Below are positions 15,194 to 22,960 of a DNA stretch of 23,474 nt, in pieces. Source of the DNA: Candidatus Undinarchaeales archaeon (GTDB lineage Archaea; SpSt-1190; JASMDC01); NCBI GenBank assembly GCA_030753015.1, contig JASMDC010000051.1:1-23474 (forward strand), given 5' to 3'. The position numbers and the translations under genes are program-made. Under the pieces are notes generated by a model. The model worked only from the letters and a program-made list of their open reading frames with translations, was not told the DNA's origin and ran no database searches. Within the stretch, counting starts at the first letter, position 1. The number at the start of each line of letters is the position of its first letter.

Positions 15194-16414
15194 TCACGTC
15201 GGTGGCACCTGCGTCCGTTCCCTTCTCATCTGCTCTTCCAGGAACCTCTGGATCTCCTCCTTTTCCGGCAGTTGCAGTCGATAGCGGGAGACGAAGAGCT
15301 GGTTGTCCATCCCGGCAAGGGCGTATTCCACCAGAGCACGGTCCTTCTGCGTGCAGAGAAGGAGGCCCACTGGAGGATTGTCACCACTGGTCATCTCATT
15401 GTCGCGGTACCAGTTGAGATAGGTGTTGAGCTGGCCGAGGTGTTCGTGGCTGAAGCCATCGACCTTCAGCTCGATCAGCACGTGGCACTTTAGGATGCGG
15501 TGGTAGAGGACCAGATCGACGAAGTAATGTCCGTCGCCTATGAGCATCCGCTTCTGTCTGGCCTCGAAGCAGAAGCCGTGCCCGAGCTCCAGCAGGAACT
15601 CCTGGAGCCTGTCCAGCAGCAGGTCCTCCAGTTCCGACTCGCCCATCACCTCTTTGGCCCGTATCCCGAGGAACTCGAACACATAGGGGTCACGTACCGT
15701 CAGGCGAGGCGAATCCACTTCCGCGCCCGATCGTACGAGCTCGGCCAGCTTCTTCTTGTCCCTCGACAGCCCCGAACGCTCGAAATAGAGACTGGCGATC
15801 TGGCGCTTGAGCTCCCGCACGGACCAGTTGCCCCGGACGCATTCTATCTCGTAGAAGGAGCGCTTCAGCGGGTCCTCGATAGCGGTGAGCCGTTCCAGAT
15901 GGCAGTACGATAGCGATGATAGGAGCATTTCGGGAGACGTTCCCAATTGTGGCAACAGTGTTGCCACAATCTCTGGTGCAGGGCATATCGGAGCCGGTAA
16001 AGGATGTGATTGTGGGGACGATGTCCCCACTTTTACTGATGACCGATATCCTCTAGGTAGAAGAGAATGGAATTGTGGAGACAGTGTCTCCACAATCTGA
16101 GGATAGCACAGGTAGAACCGACGGTAACGATACAATGCGCCCCGGTCACAGCGTCTCATCCCTTTTTCGTTCAAAGCCTTTGCGAGTTCGTCCATCAAGC
16201 GCTCGCCATAGGTGGCCCGGTCCACGCCATCGCGTTCGTACTCCTCGATATAGTAGCCGATCAGCCAGTTCCTGATGGTCAGGCTGATGTTCACCGCCCT
16301 CGTGGCATGAACGGCCAGTCGCTGATGGACCTCGGCGATCGTGCCGACAAGGCCGTCAAAGCTCAATGCTGTACTGAACGCCCTGCCCCTCGCCTCCGTT
16401 CTCTTCGGGGCCAT
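15194..16414 (-). CDS. DUF1016 / YhcG-like PD-(D/E)xK nuclease-domain protein (intact)
   Basis: Protein of 406 residues. The DUF1016_N domain (about 20-180) is helical with TIRNWLIGYYIEEYE and YRYRRFYLCYP. The C-terminal PD-(D/E)xK domain (about 240-385) has FVD300, IELK (Glu315, Lys317) and Gln328, so the likely catalytic set is complete. RGNWSVRELKRQI (194-206) and RSGLSRDK (213-220) are family hallmarks. Between residues 107 and 156 three repeats (IVETLSPQ, KVGTSSPQ, IVATLLPQ) recur every 21 residues, encoded by perfect DNA palindromes. Cellular function is not settled; a role in restriction or mobile-element biology is commonly suspected. The ATG at 16412-16414 is supported by the paralogue starting at the same residue. 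Confidence 0.9.
   Translation of the reverse strand: MAPKRTEARGRAFSTALSFDGLVGTIAEVHQRLAVHATRAVNISLTIRNWLIGYYIEEYERDGVDRATYGERLMDELAKALNEKGMRRCDRGALYRYRRFYLCYPQIVETLSPQFHSLLPRGYRSSVKVGTSSPQSHPLPAPICPAPEIVATLLPQLGTSPEMLLSSLSYCHLERLTAIEDPLKRSFYEIECVRGNWSVRELKRQIASLYFERSGLSRDKKKLAELVRSGAEVDSPRLTVRDPYVFEFLGIRAKEVMGESELEDLLLDRLQEFLLELGHGFCFEARQKRMLIGDGHYFVDLVLYHRILKCHVLIELKVDGFSHEHLGQLNTYLNWYRDNEMTSGDNPPVGLLLCTQKDRALVEYALAGMDNQLFVSRYRLQLPEKEEIQRFLEEQMRRERTQVPPT
15946..15970. repeat. Coding palindrome in intact DUF1016 (site 1)
   Basis: ATTGTGGCAAC / AGT / GTTGCCACAAT: perfect 11-bp arms, coding sense IVATLLPQ (residues 149-156). Confidence 0.95.
16012..16030. repeat. Coding palindrome in intact DUF1016 (site 2)
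   Basis: GTGGGGAC / GAT / GTCCCCAC: perfect 8-bp arms, 63 bp from site 1 core to core, coding sense KVGTSSPQ (128-135). Confidence 0.95.
16072..16096. repeat. Coding palindrome in intact DUF1016 (site 3)
   Basis: ATTGTGGAGAC / AGT / GTCTCCACAAT: perfect 11-bp arms, 63 bp from site 2 core to core, coding sense IVETLSPQ (107-114). Confidence 0.95.
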
Positions 16415-16685
16415 GGCCTCACACGTGTACGATGACGTCCATCCCTTAATCGTTCTCGTTACTACCCGGAGTAGTCCCTAGGGCGTCACTGTCGGCCTCT
16501 GGGACCTACCCGTCCGCCAGAAGCATGTCCGTAAGGTCCGGTCATCATAGGGAGCGGATTTGTCGCAGTATGACGTGACACATACGTCGTCGGGGGCTGT
16601 GGGGACGCACGACCATGTAACGGTCGCCCCTAGAGTGCCCAGGGAAGGTTATGATCAATCACACCATGGCATGACCTGTGCGCCC
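16415..16685. other. 5' flank of DUF1016 plus repeat fragments
   Basis: 16415-16488 matches 11993-12075, the 5' flank of the other DUF1016 copy (shared CGTTACTACCCGG and GGGCGTC blocks), so it probably holds the promoter. A weak minus-strand AT-rich element lies near 16442-16450. Around 16505-16530 the minus strand reads DMLLADG plus stop, like the tails at 11367 and 12260. From about 16655 a partial copy of the dispersed repeat begins (ATCACACCATGGCATG...). No gene is supported. Confidence 0.5.
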
Positions 16686-16722
16686 TCACGGTCCCGGGGA
16701 CCCGCCCGGCCGCGTCACGTCG
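16655..16722. repeat. Partial copy (right end) of the dispersed repeat
   Basis: CACACCATG...CCTGTGC, then ACGGTCCCGGGGACCCGCCCGG and CGTCACGTCG, matches 15103-15200 with an internal deletion. It forms the right edge of the accessory island next to the lysine locus. Confidence 0.55.
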
Positions 16723-16815
16723 ACGACGCCCTCGCCCGTCCCCAGTACCTCGTACCCGCTGTCCCCGTCCACGTCGGCGAACACGAACCCCTCGATGTTC
16801 CCGCTGTCGTTCCTA
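16686..16815 (-). pseudogene. C-terminal fragment of a DxDGDxG-containing (FG-GAP/dockerin-like) protein
   Basis: The minus strand encodes GNIEGFVFADVDGDSG, YEVLGTGEGVVDVTRPGG and a stop at 16686-16688. The FADVDGDSGYEVLG motif is typical of calcium-loop repeats in FG-GAP/VCBS or dockerin-like surface proteins. The frame is open only from the end of the ACT-domain gene, so the 5' part is lost or fused out of frame. Its DVTRPGGSPGP end is also encoded in repeat copy C (DVTRPGGFPRP). Confidence 0.5.
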
Positions 16816-17511
16816 GGTCCGGTACGAGATCCGATACTTCTCCCGTTCCTCGGAAAAGTGTTCACGGATCATCTCCTGGAAGGCACTGTACGCCTTCACT
16901 GCGTCCTTCTCGCCGATGATGTACGTCAGCTCGGTCATGGTGGAGATGTTCTCGAAGATGTTCACGTTCTCCCAGGCGAGCCTTCGTGTGACCAGTGAGA
17001 GTATGCCTGGCGTGTGCAGGAATTCCTCGCCCAGACTGAGGGTGATGGCGACCAGGTCCTTTTCGATGTTCAGGACCGTCTCATCCTTCAGGATCGTTCT
17101 CAGTTCATCGAGGTGCTTTTGGGAGATCACAATGGTGATCTCGTAGTTCCCCTGGATTATGTTGAGGGTCTCACCCTTCTCATAGTCGACCACTCGGTGT
17201 ATCTGCTCGATCCTGGCAAGGGCCGACGGGGCCTTGACGATGCAGACATCGCACAGGTTGGTCTTCATGATGATCTCGTTACTCCATGTTATCGGCTTTT
17301 GGATAATGGTCTCCTTCTTCAGCCGTTCTCCATGCCGCCGCAAGGCCATTATGATGGCCGTGTTCTTGACCTCGGTGCCGAGCTCTGCCTCGATCCGTGG
17401 CCTCAGCTTCTGGGCAAGGCTCGAGTAGTTGACGATCCCCTCCATTATCGCTTCCTGCAACCGGGGTCGCGCATTGATGATGCTCTTGACGACGTGGCTG
17501 ATCGTTACCAT
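16813..17511 (-). CDS. ACT-domain protein with N-terminal HTH-like region, probable lysine-operon regulator
   Basis: Protein of 232 residues. Residues about 15-65 (RLQEAIMEGIVNYSSLAQKL, then TAIIMALRRHGERL) look like a helix-turn-helix. Residues about 150-215 (HTPGILSLVTRRLAWENVNIFENISTMTELTYII) match the ACT fold found in aspartokinases and amino-acid-sensing regulators; an earlier ACT-like segment lies near 85-145. The family is known in archaea but poorly studied. Divergent position next to lysW suggests an amino-acid-responsive regulator of that operon. ATG at 17509-17511 follows a TATA-like GTTATAATAC by about 25-30 nt. No enzyme domain is present, so it is not an aspartokinase. Confidence 0.75.
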   Translation of the reverse strand: MVTISHVVKSIINARPRLQEAIMEGIVNYSSLAQKLRPRIEAELGTEVKNTAIIMALRRHGERLKKETIIQKPITWSNEIIMKTNLCDVCIVKAPSALARIEQIHRVVDYEKGETLNIIQGNYEITIVISQKHLDELRTILKDETVLNIEKDLVAITLSLGEEFLHTPGILSLVTRRLAWENVNIFENISTMTELTYIIGEKDAVKAYSAFQEMIREHFSEEREKYRISYRT

Positions 17512-17612
17512 AACACATCCGCCTACTTTTTTGTTAGTATTATAACATCACGTTTATTAATAAGGCTTTCTTTCAGGCACACCTGGTCAACATCACCAAG
17601 AGGCGAATACGA
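17512..17612. promoter_or_regulatory. Divergent promoter between the ACT-domain gene and lysW
   Basis: The minus-strand element GTTATAATAC (about 17537-17546) fits near-leaderless transcription of the ACT gene. The plus-strand TTATTAATAA (17554-17563, itself a 10-bp palindrome) is a TATA box whose start would lie near 17584, leaving a leader of about 30 nt for lysW with a weak GAGG before the ATG. The two boxes lie within 30 bp, so one bound regulator could control both directions. Confidence 0.55.
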
Positions 17613-17777
17613 ATGGATGAATGTGTAACGTGTGGAGGAGAACTGAGCGTTCCCACAGGGACCGAGATCAACGAGATAATCACCTGCGACGACTGCGGCT
17701 CCGAGCTCGAGGTCGTGAGCATGGAACCCTTGACCCTGCACCTGGCGCCGGAAGAGGAGGAGGACTGGGGCGAGTAG
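17613..17777 (+). CDS. lysW: LysW, amino-group carrier protein
   Basis: Protein of 54 residues. Two CxxC pairs (Cys4/Cys7 and Cys25/Cys28) form the zinc site of the LysW/ArgW family. The acidic body ends in EDWGE, the signature tail whose terminal Glu side chain is joined to the amino group of aminoadipate (or glutamate). LysW both protects the amino group and presents the intermediate to LysX, LysZ, LysY, LysJ and LysK. It is the first gene of the operon, 101 nt from the divergent ACT-domain gene. A bifunctional lysine/arginine role, as reported for Thermococcus, is possible. Confidence 0.95.
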   Translation: MDECVTCGGELSVPTGTEINEIITCDDCGSELEVVSMEPLTLHLAPEEEEDWGE

Positions 17778-17820
17778 GTCTTTGCCTGGCCCTGCCGACT
17801 CCGTACCGAGGGGATCTACG

Positions 17821-18057
17821 ATGGTCTTGATACTGGATCCAACGTTAGAAGCGGGCGAACAGACCCCGGGCGTGTACTTCGCACCCCACATCAAGCTGGC
17901 CATCGTCGGCCTTCCTGACCGCATCGGCGCAGACCTTGTCGAAGCAGGTCATCCAGCCGAAAGCGACGAGATCGAGCACATCGTCCGATGGTGTGAGGAG
18001 CACCACGACATAACGGACCGTGTCCACCGACAAAGGAGGGAGCGCACATGCGCGTAG
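17821..18057 (+). CDS. Uncharacterised 78-residue protein inside the lysine operon
   Basis: Not a family I recognise. The ATG at 17821 is chosen because GAGGGGAT lies 5-12 nt before it; the frame is open further upstream but lacks such a site. The protein has a hydrophobic N-terminal stretch (MVLILDP), a middle part [15 protein letters not shown], and an acidic then basic C-terminus with a WCEEHH cluster that could bind metal. It ends at 18057, overlapping the lysX start by 10 nt, so it is probably translated and coupled to lysX. Its place between carrier and first enzyme suggests a link to LysW function or control, but that is inference. Confidence 0.65.
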   Translation: MVLILDPTLEAGEQTPGVYFAPHIKLAIVGLPDRIGADLVEAGHPAESDEIEHIVRWCEEHHDITDRVHRQRRERTCA

Positions 18058-18887
18058 GTTTCCTGCACTCACTGATACGTAAGGATGAAAAACATCTTCT
18101 GAAAGAACTGAAACAACGGGGCGTCGAGCCGGTCCGGATCGATGACCGGCGACAGGTCTTTGATCTGCACGATGTCGAGGATGACTACGATGTGGTCATC
18201 GAACGCTGCATCAACCACTCACGGGCCCTTTATGCCCTGAAGCTCCTGAACGACAGTGGGGTCCGGACCGTGAACACCTACGAGGTGGCCAACGTGTGCG
18301 GCAGCAAACTACTGACCACAGCGGCCCTGATCAAGGCAGGTGTCCCGACACCACGGTGCTTTACCGCCTTCTCGTCCGAATCGGCGCTCGAGGCCATGGA
18401 GCGACTGGGCTATCCCTGCGTGGTGAAGCCGGCCACGGGTTCATGGGGACGGCTTTTAGCGAAGGTCAACGATCGCGAGGCCGCCGAGGCGGTCCTCGAG
18501 CACAAGCAGGTCCTGGGCAGTTATCATCACTCCATCTTCTACATCCAGGAGTACATCGAGAAACAGGGTCGTGACATCCGCAGCTTCGTGGTGGGGGACG
18601 AGTGCATCGCCGCCATCTACCGGAATTCCGGCCACTGGATCACCAACACGGCACGGGGCGGGGTGGCGAGCAACTGTCCTGTAACGCCCGAGCTTGGTGA
18701 TATCTCGCTCGCCGCGGCCCAGGCCGTGGGAGGGGGCGTGGTCGCCGTCGACCTGTTCGAGACGGACGACGGGCTCACTGTGAACGAGGTGAACTACACC
18801 ATGGAGTTCAAGAACAGCATCGATGTCACCGGTGTGAACATCCCGGCAAAGGTCGTGGAGTACGCGCTCGAGGTGGGGGAACGATGA
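18048..18887 (+). CDS. lysX: LysX, LysW-aminoadipate ligase (ATP-grasp)
   Basis: Protein of 279 residues, the usual length. It is an ATP-grasp ligase that joins alpha-aminoadipate to the C-terminal Glu of LysW using ATP. Visible features are the N-terminal sensing region, [13 protein letters not shown] (ATP loop, near 125-137), [17 protein letters not shown] and the metal-binding [12 protein letters not shown] near the end. A strong Shine-Dalgarno AAGGAGGG (18033-18040) sits 7 nt before the ATG. The GHWITN substrate loop favours a LysX over ArgX assignment, but dual use for glutamate cannot be excluded. Confidence 0.92.
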   Translation: MRVGFLHSLIRKDEKHLLKELKQRGVEPVRIDDRRQVFDLHDVEDDYDVVIERCINHSRALYALKLLNDSGVRTVNTYEVANVCGSKLLTTAALIKAGVPTPRCFTAFSSESALEAMERLGYPCVVKPATGSWGRLLAKVNDREAAEAVLEHKQVLGSYHHSIFYIQEYIEKQGRDIRSFVVGDECIAAIYRNSGHWITNTARGGVASNCPVTPELGDISLAAAQAVGGGVVAVDLFETDDGLTVNEVNYTMEFKNSIDVTGVNIPAKVVEYALEVGER

Positions 18888-19906
18888 GGGCCAGTATCGT
18901 CGGGTGCAGCGGATACGTCGGCGGAGAGCTTTTGCGTCTGCTCCTCCAGCACCCTCACGTCGAGGTACACCAGGTCACGTCGGAACGCTTTGCCGGAAAG
19001 CCCGTCAAGCAGGTCCACCCGAACCTGCGAGGATCGAGCGACCTGAAGTTCGTCAGCGCAAAGGACCTGGAGGACGTGGACCTGCTGTTCACGGCCCTGC
19101 CGCACACGAACCTCATGCAACGTTTCGACGAGTTCGACGCCCGTGCCGGGCGCATCATCGATCTTTCCGCGGACTTTAGACTCAAGGACCTGGAGGCGTA
19201 CCGCGAATGGTACGACCTCGACCACCCGCGACCGGAGCTTTTGGAAGAGTTCGTGTACGGCATAGTCGAACTGCACCGCGACCAGATGCGGAGCGCGCAT
19301 TACATCAGCAGCGCCGGGTGCAACGCAACGGCCGCGATACTGTCGCTACACCCGCTCTTTGCGAACGGTGTGGTGGACCGGGAGAGACCCGTGGTCGCGG
19401 AAGCGAAGTGCGGGTCCTCCGAGGCCGGGAACAAGTCCTCGGAAGCATCCCATCATCCCGAGCGGAGCGGCTGCGTCCGTTCGTACAAGCCGATCCGGCA
19501 CCGGCACACGGCAGAGATGGCCCAGGAGCTGGGCGGCCATGTCAACTTCTCGGCCACGTCCATCGAGATGGTGCGGGGCATCCTGATGACGGCCCACGTG
19601 TTCGTCCGCGACGGGGTCACCGAGCGCGACATCTGGAGGACGTACCGCTCCGAGTACGGCACCGAGCCCTTCGTCAGGATCGTGAAGGAGCGCACGGGCC
19701 TCTACCGCTATCCCGAGCCCAAGATCCTTGCAGGCACGAACTACTGCGACATCGGCTTTGCCATGGACGGTGACCGGCTCGTCGTCATGGGCGCCATCGA
19801 CAACCTGATGAAAGGTGCTGCGGGCCAGGCCGTGCACGCCATGAACGTGATGTGCGATTTTTCCGAGACCGCAGGTCTCTCCTTTACGGGGTTGCATCCG
19901 ATATGA
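18884..19906 (+). CDS. lysY: LysY, LysW-aminoadipate semialdehyde dehydrogenase (ArgC-like)
   Basis: Protein of 340 residues. N-terminal Rossmann motif GCSGYVGGE (7-15). Catalytic Cys146 lies in SSAGCNAT, and HRHTAEM (about 206-212) supplies the paired His region. It reduces the LysW-bound acyl phosphate made by LysZ to the semialdehyde with NADPH. The ATG overlaps the lysX stop (ATGA at 18884-18887), so translation is coupled. Confidence 0.93.
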   Translation: MRASIVGCSGYVGGELLRLLLQHPHVEVHQVTSERFAGKPVKQVHPNLRGSSDLKFVSAKDLEDVDLLFTALPHTNLMQRFDEFDARAGRIIDLSADFRLKDLEAYREWYDLDHPRPELLEEFVYGIVELHRDQMRSAHYISSAGCNATAAILSLHPLFANGVVDRERPVVAEAKCGSSEAGNKSSEASHHPERSGCVRSYKPIRHRHTAEMAQELGGHVNFSATSIEMVRGILMTAHVFVRDGVTERDIWRTYRSEYGTEPFVRIVKERTGLYRYPEPKILAGTNYCDIGFAMDGDRLVVMGAIDNLMKGAAGQAVHAMNVMCDFSETAGLSFTGLHPI

Positions 19907-20691
19907 TCCTTGTCAAGGTCGGCGGTGCCGTTGGTATCGATTACGACCGCGTCCTGCAGGATGTGGCGCGGTACCAGGACGTCGTCATGGTCCACGGCGG
20001 GTCCGCGGAGCTCAACAACATCTCAACGCTGCTGGGCAAGCCGCCCCGGATGCTGACATCGGCCTCGGGTCACGTGTCCCGACGGACCGACCCAGAGACA
20101 CTTGCGATCTTCAACATGGTCTACTGCGGCAAGATGAACAAGATGATCGTGGAGAAACTGCAGCAGCTGGGCGTGAACGCAGTAGGGCTCAGCGGGATCG
20201 ACGGTCGGCTTCTCGTGGGCAAGCGAAAGCATCCACGGGTCGTGGAGAACGGCAAGAAGAAGGTCCTCCGCGACGATTATACCGGGCGCGTGGACCGCGT
20301 CAACGTCGATCTGATCACCCTGCTCCTCGATAACGGCTTCCTGCCGGTGATCACACCACCGGCCCTGAGCTATGACAACGAGGCCATCAATGTCGACGGC
20401 GACCGGGCCGCAGCCAGTATCGCCAGCGCCCTGGATGCTGAGGCCCTTGTGATCCTCTCTAACATCCCCGGACTCCTGCGCGACGTCGATGACGAGGCCA
20501 GCCTGATCGAACACATCGATGCGGACAGGGCCGAGGAATACATGCCGTTCGCACAGGGCAGGATGAAAAAGAAGCTGCTCGGGGCCATCGAGGCCCTGGA
20601 CCAGGGAGTGGGCACGGTGATCTTCGGGGACGCCCGGGTGGATGAGCCCGTGACCCGTGCCCTGCAAGGCCGGGGGACCGTGATCCAATGA
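19903..20691 (+). CDS. lysZ: LysZ, LysW-aminoadipate kinase (ArgB-like)
   Basis: Protein of 262 residues of the amino acid kinase family. The start [11 protein letters not shown] carries the phosphate-binding Lys and Gly-Gly; it is chosen over an upstream in-frame ATG (19852) because it matches the family and overlaps the lysY stop by ATGA. HGGSAELN, INVDGDRAAASIA and ILSNIPGLL are the expected ArgB-like motifs. It phosphorylates the side-chain carboxylate of LysW-aminoadipate. Confidence 0.93.
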   Translation: MILVKVGGAVGIDYDRVLQDVARYQDVVMVHGGSAELNNISTLLGKPPRMLTSASGHVSRRTDPETLAIFNMVYCGKMNKMIVEKLQQLGVNAVGLSGIDGRLLVGKRKHPRVVENGKKKVLRDDYTGRVDRVNVDLITLLLDNGFLPVITPPALSYDNEAINVDGDRAAASIASALDAEALVILSNIPGLLRDVDDEASLIEHIDADRAEEYMPFAQGRMKKKLLGAIEALDQGVGTVIFGDARVDEPVTRALQGRGTVIQ

Positions 20692-21839
20692 ACGTAATAG
20701 CCGTCGAGGACGCGTGCGAGGTGGACGTGTACCCGCGACGTGACGTGGTCCTCGTCAGAGGGCAGGGGAGCACGCTCTACGACCACCGGGGCAGGGCGTA
20801 CATCGACTGCGCCGCCAACGTGGGCGTCTCGAACATCGGCCACGGGAATGAACGCGTGGCCCGCGCTATTGCCGAGCAGTACCTGACGCTGGGCAACTGC
20901 TACGGCATGTTCTACAACGATGTACGCGCACGCCTGGCACAAAAGCTCGTGACCATCACACCACCCGGTCTGGACAGGGTGTTCTTCTGCAACTCGGGCA
21001 CAGAGGCCGTGGAGGCGGCCATCAAGTTCGCGCGCGCGACAACGAACAGGCACGAGATCGTCTGTGCCATGCGCGGGTTCCACGGCAAGACCATGGGCTC
21101 ACTTGGGGCGACCTGGGGCAAACACTACCAGGAACCGTTCTTGCCCATGCTGGCAGGCTTTCACCACGCACCCTTCAACAAGTTCGAGAGACTGGAGGCC
21201 GCCATCAGCGACGACACGGCCGCCATCCTGCTCGAGGTCGTCCAGGGCGAGGGCGGTGTTCGTGTCGGCGATCCGGACTTCTTTGCAAAGGTCCGACGAT
21301 GCTGTGACGACCGGGGCATCCTCCTCCTAATCGACGAGGTGCAGACGGGCTTTGGCAGGACCGGGAAGATGTTCGCGCACGAGCATTACGTGGTCCCCGA
21401 CATCCTGTGCCTTGCCAAGGCCATCGCCGGCGGCGTCCCCATGGGCGCCGTGGTGTGCAACGAGAGGGTGCGCGTGCCCAGAAAGAGCCATACGACGACC
21501 TTTGGCGGCAGTCCGCTGGCCTGTGCCGCGGCCCTTGCATCGCTGGAGGTCATCGAACAGGAAGGGCTGGTCGCACAAGCAGCCGACCAGGGTGCGTACT
21601 TCCTGGACCGGTTGCGGACCATCGAGAGCGACCGGATCAGGGAGGTCCGCGGTCTGGGCCTGATGATCGGTATCGAGCTGAAGGGGAAGGCGGCACCCTA
21701 CGTCCGCGCCCTGATGGACCGCGGCATCATCGCCCTCCTGGCGGGCAAGTGCGTGATCCGACTGCTGCCACCTCTAATCATCACAAGAGACGAGATCGAC
21801 CGAGTGCTGGCGTGCCTGCAAGAGGTCTTTGCATGCTGA
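20688..21839 (+). CDS. lysJ: LysJ, LysW-aminoadipate semialdehyde aminotransferase
   Basis: Protein of 383 residues, a class III PLP aminotransferase (ArgD-like). Lys244 in LCLAKAIAGG is the PLP Schiff-base lysine; IDEVQTGFGRTGK carries the PLP-binding Asp216. NSGTEAVEAAIK is the phosphate-binding motif. It converts the LysW-bound semialdehyde to LysW-lysine using glutamate. The ATG overlaps the lysZ stop (ATGA at 20688-20691). Confidence 0.93.
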   Translation: MNVIAVEDACEVDVYPRRDVVLVRGQGSTLYDHRGRAYIDCAANVGVSNIGHGNERVARAIAEQYLTLGNCYGMFYNDVRARLAQKLVTITPPGLDRVFFCNSGTEAVEAAIKFARATTNRHEIVCAMRGFHGKTMGSLGATWGKHYQEPFLPMLAGFHHAPFNKFERLEAAISDDTAAILLEVVQGEGGVRVGDPDFFAKVRRCCDDRGILLLIDEVQTGFGRTGKMFAHEHYVVPDILCLAKAIAGGVPMGAVVCNERVRVPRKSHTTTFGGSPLACAAALASLEVIEQEGLVAQAADQGAYFLDRLRTIESDRIREVRGLGLMIGIELKGKAAPYVRALMDRGIIALLAGKCVIRLLPPLIITRDEIDRVLACLQEVFAC

Positions 21840-22834
21840 TCGAAGATATGGTCTCCATCTACAGCCCCACGGGCTCGGAAGGCGAGCTGGTGAGCTTTCT
21901 GATCGAGTGGGCCTCTGCGCACGGGTTCAGGGCGTACCGGGACGAGGTCGGCAACTTCGTTGCCGAGAAGGGCTCGGGCACAGAGGTCCTGCTCGTCGGG
22001 CACGTGGACACCGTGCCTGGCGAGATCGGGGTCCGACAGGTGGGGCGACGACTGTACGGTCGAGGTGCCGTTGACGCCAAGGGGCCGCTGGCCTGCTTTC
22101 TGGAGGCTGCCGCGGCCGTCGACGTGGGCAAGGTCCGCGTCATCGGGGCAGTGGACGAGGAGGGCGGTTCGCGCGGCGCTCGGCACGTCCTCGACCGGTT
22201 CGATCCGGCGTTCATCATCGTTGGCGAGCCCAGCGGCTGGAGCAACGTGACGCTCGGGTACAAGGGACGGGTCACCCTATCCTACCACAGGGAGCAGGCC
22301 AAGGTGCACAGCTCGAATTCTGCTGCGAACGGTCATGAAGAGGCCATCGACTTCTACAACGAGCTGCGGTCGTACACGGACGGTATCAACCGCGGTAAGA
22401 GCCTGTTCGGTCAGCTGGGGATGAAGCTTGTGGCCGTCAATACCCAAGATGACGGGTTTTGCGAGCACACCGACATGGTGATCGATCTCCGGCTCCCCGT
22501 GGACCTTGACGCGACAACGTTGCAGGCGTTCGTCCACGACATCCAGGGTGATGCACGGGTGACGTACTCGCGCATGGAGGCCCCGGTGCGCGTCGGCAAG
22601 GGCAACAGGCTCGTTACGAGCTTCATGCGTGCCATCCGCTCGAACGACGGGAAGGTGACGTTCAAGCTGAAGTCCGGTACCTCTGACATGAACGTACTAC
22701 AGGCGTACAATGTTCCCATGGTGACGTACGGCCCGGGCGATGCGACCCTTGACCATACACCGGACGAGCATCTGGACCTGGACGAGTACGAGCGGGCCGT
22801 GAGCGTTCTCACCGCCGTACTGAAGATGCTGTGA
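21833..22834 (+). CDS. lysK: LysK, LysW-lysine hydrolase (M20 family)
   Basis: Protein of 333 residues, an M20 metallopeptidase-type deacylase that frees lysine from LysW. Metal ligands are visible as GHVDTV (His57, Asp59), GRGAVDAKG (Asp81), VDEEGG (catalytic Glu109, ligand Glu110), GEPS (Glu132 region) and LDHTPDEH near residue 308. The ATG at 21833 lies inside the last codons of lysJ (7-nt overlap), so coupling is likely. It is the last gene of the operon. No clear poly-T terminator follows. Confidence 0.93.
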   Translation: MLIEDMVSIYSPTGSEGELVSFLIEWASAHGFRAYRDEVGNFVAEKGSGTEVLLVGHVDTVPGEIGVRQVGRRLYGRGAVDAKGPLACFLEAAAAVDVGKVRVIGAVDEEGGSRGARHVLDRFDPAFIIVGEPSGWSNVTLGYKGRVTLSYHREQAKVHSSNSAANGHEEAIDFYNELRSYTDGINRGKSLFGQLGMKLVAVNTQDDGFCEHTDMVIDLRLPVDLDATTLQAFVHDIQGDARVTYSRMEAPVRVGKGNRLVTSFMRAIRSNDGKVTFKLKSGTSDMNVLQAYNVPMVTYGPGDATLDHTPDEHLDLDEYERAVSVLTAVLKML

Positions 22835-22960
22835 GATCGCGACAGGGGATAGGTTAACAGTGTGAGATACAACACAGTAATGGGAAAGGGTTCATGACAG
22901 AACCGTGAACTCTTGCTGGGAATGGGTGGGACGTAGAATGGCCATCCTGAGTGGTCTTTC

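Noticed and set aside
19852-19902. Upstream ATG for lysZ
   Set aside because: It lies inside lysY and adds residues absent from the family; the ATG at 19903 overlaps the lysY stop and gives the conserved VKVGGA start.
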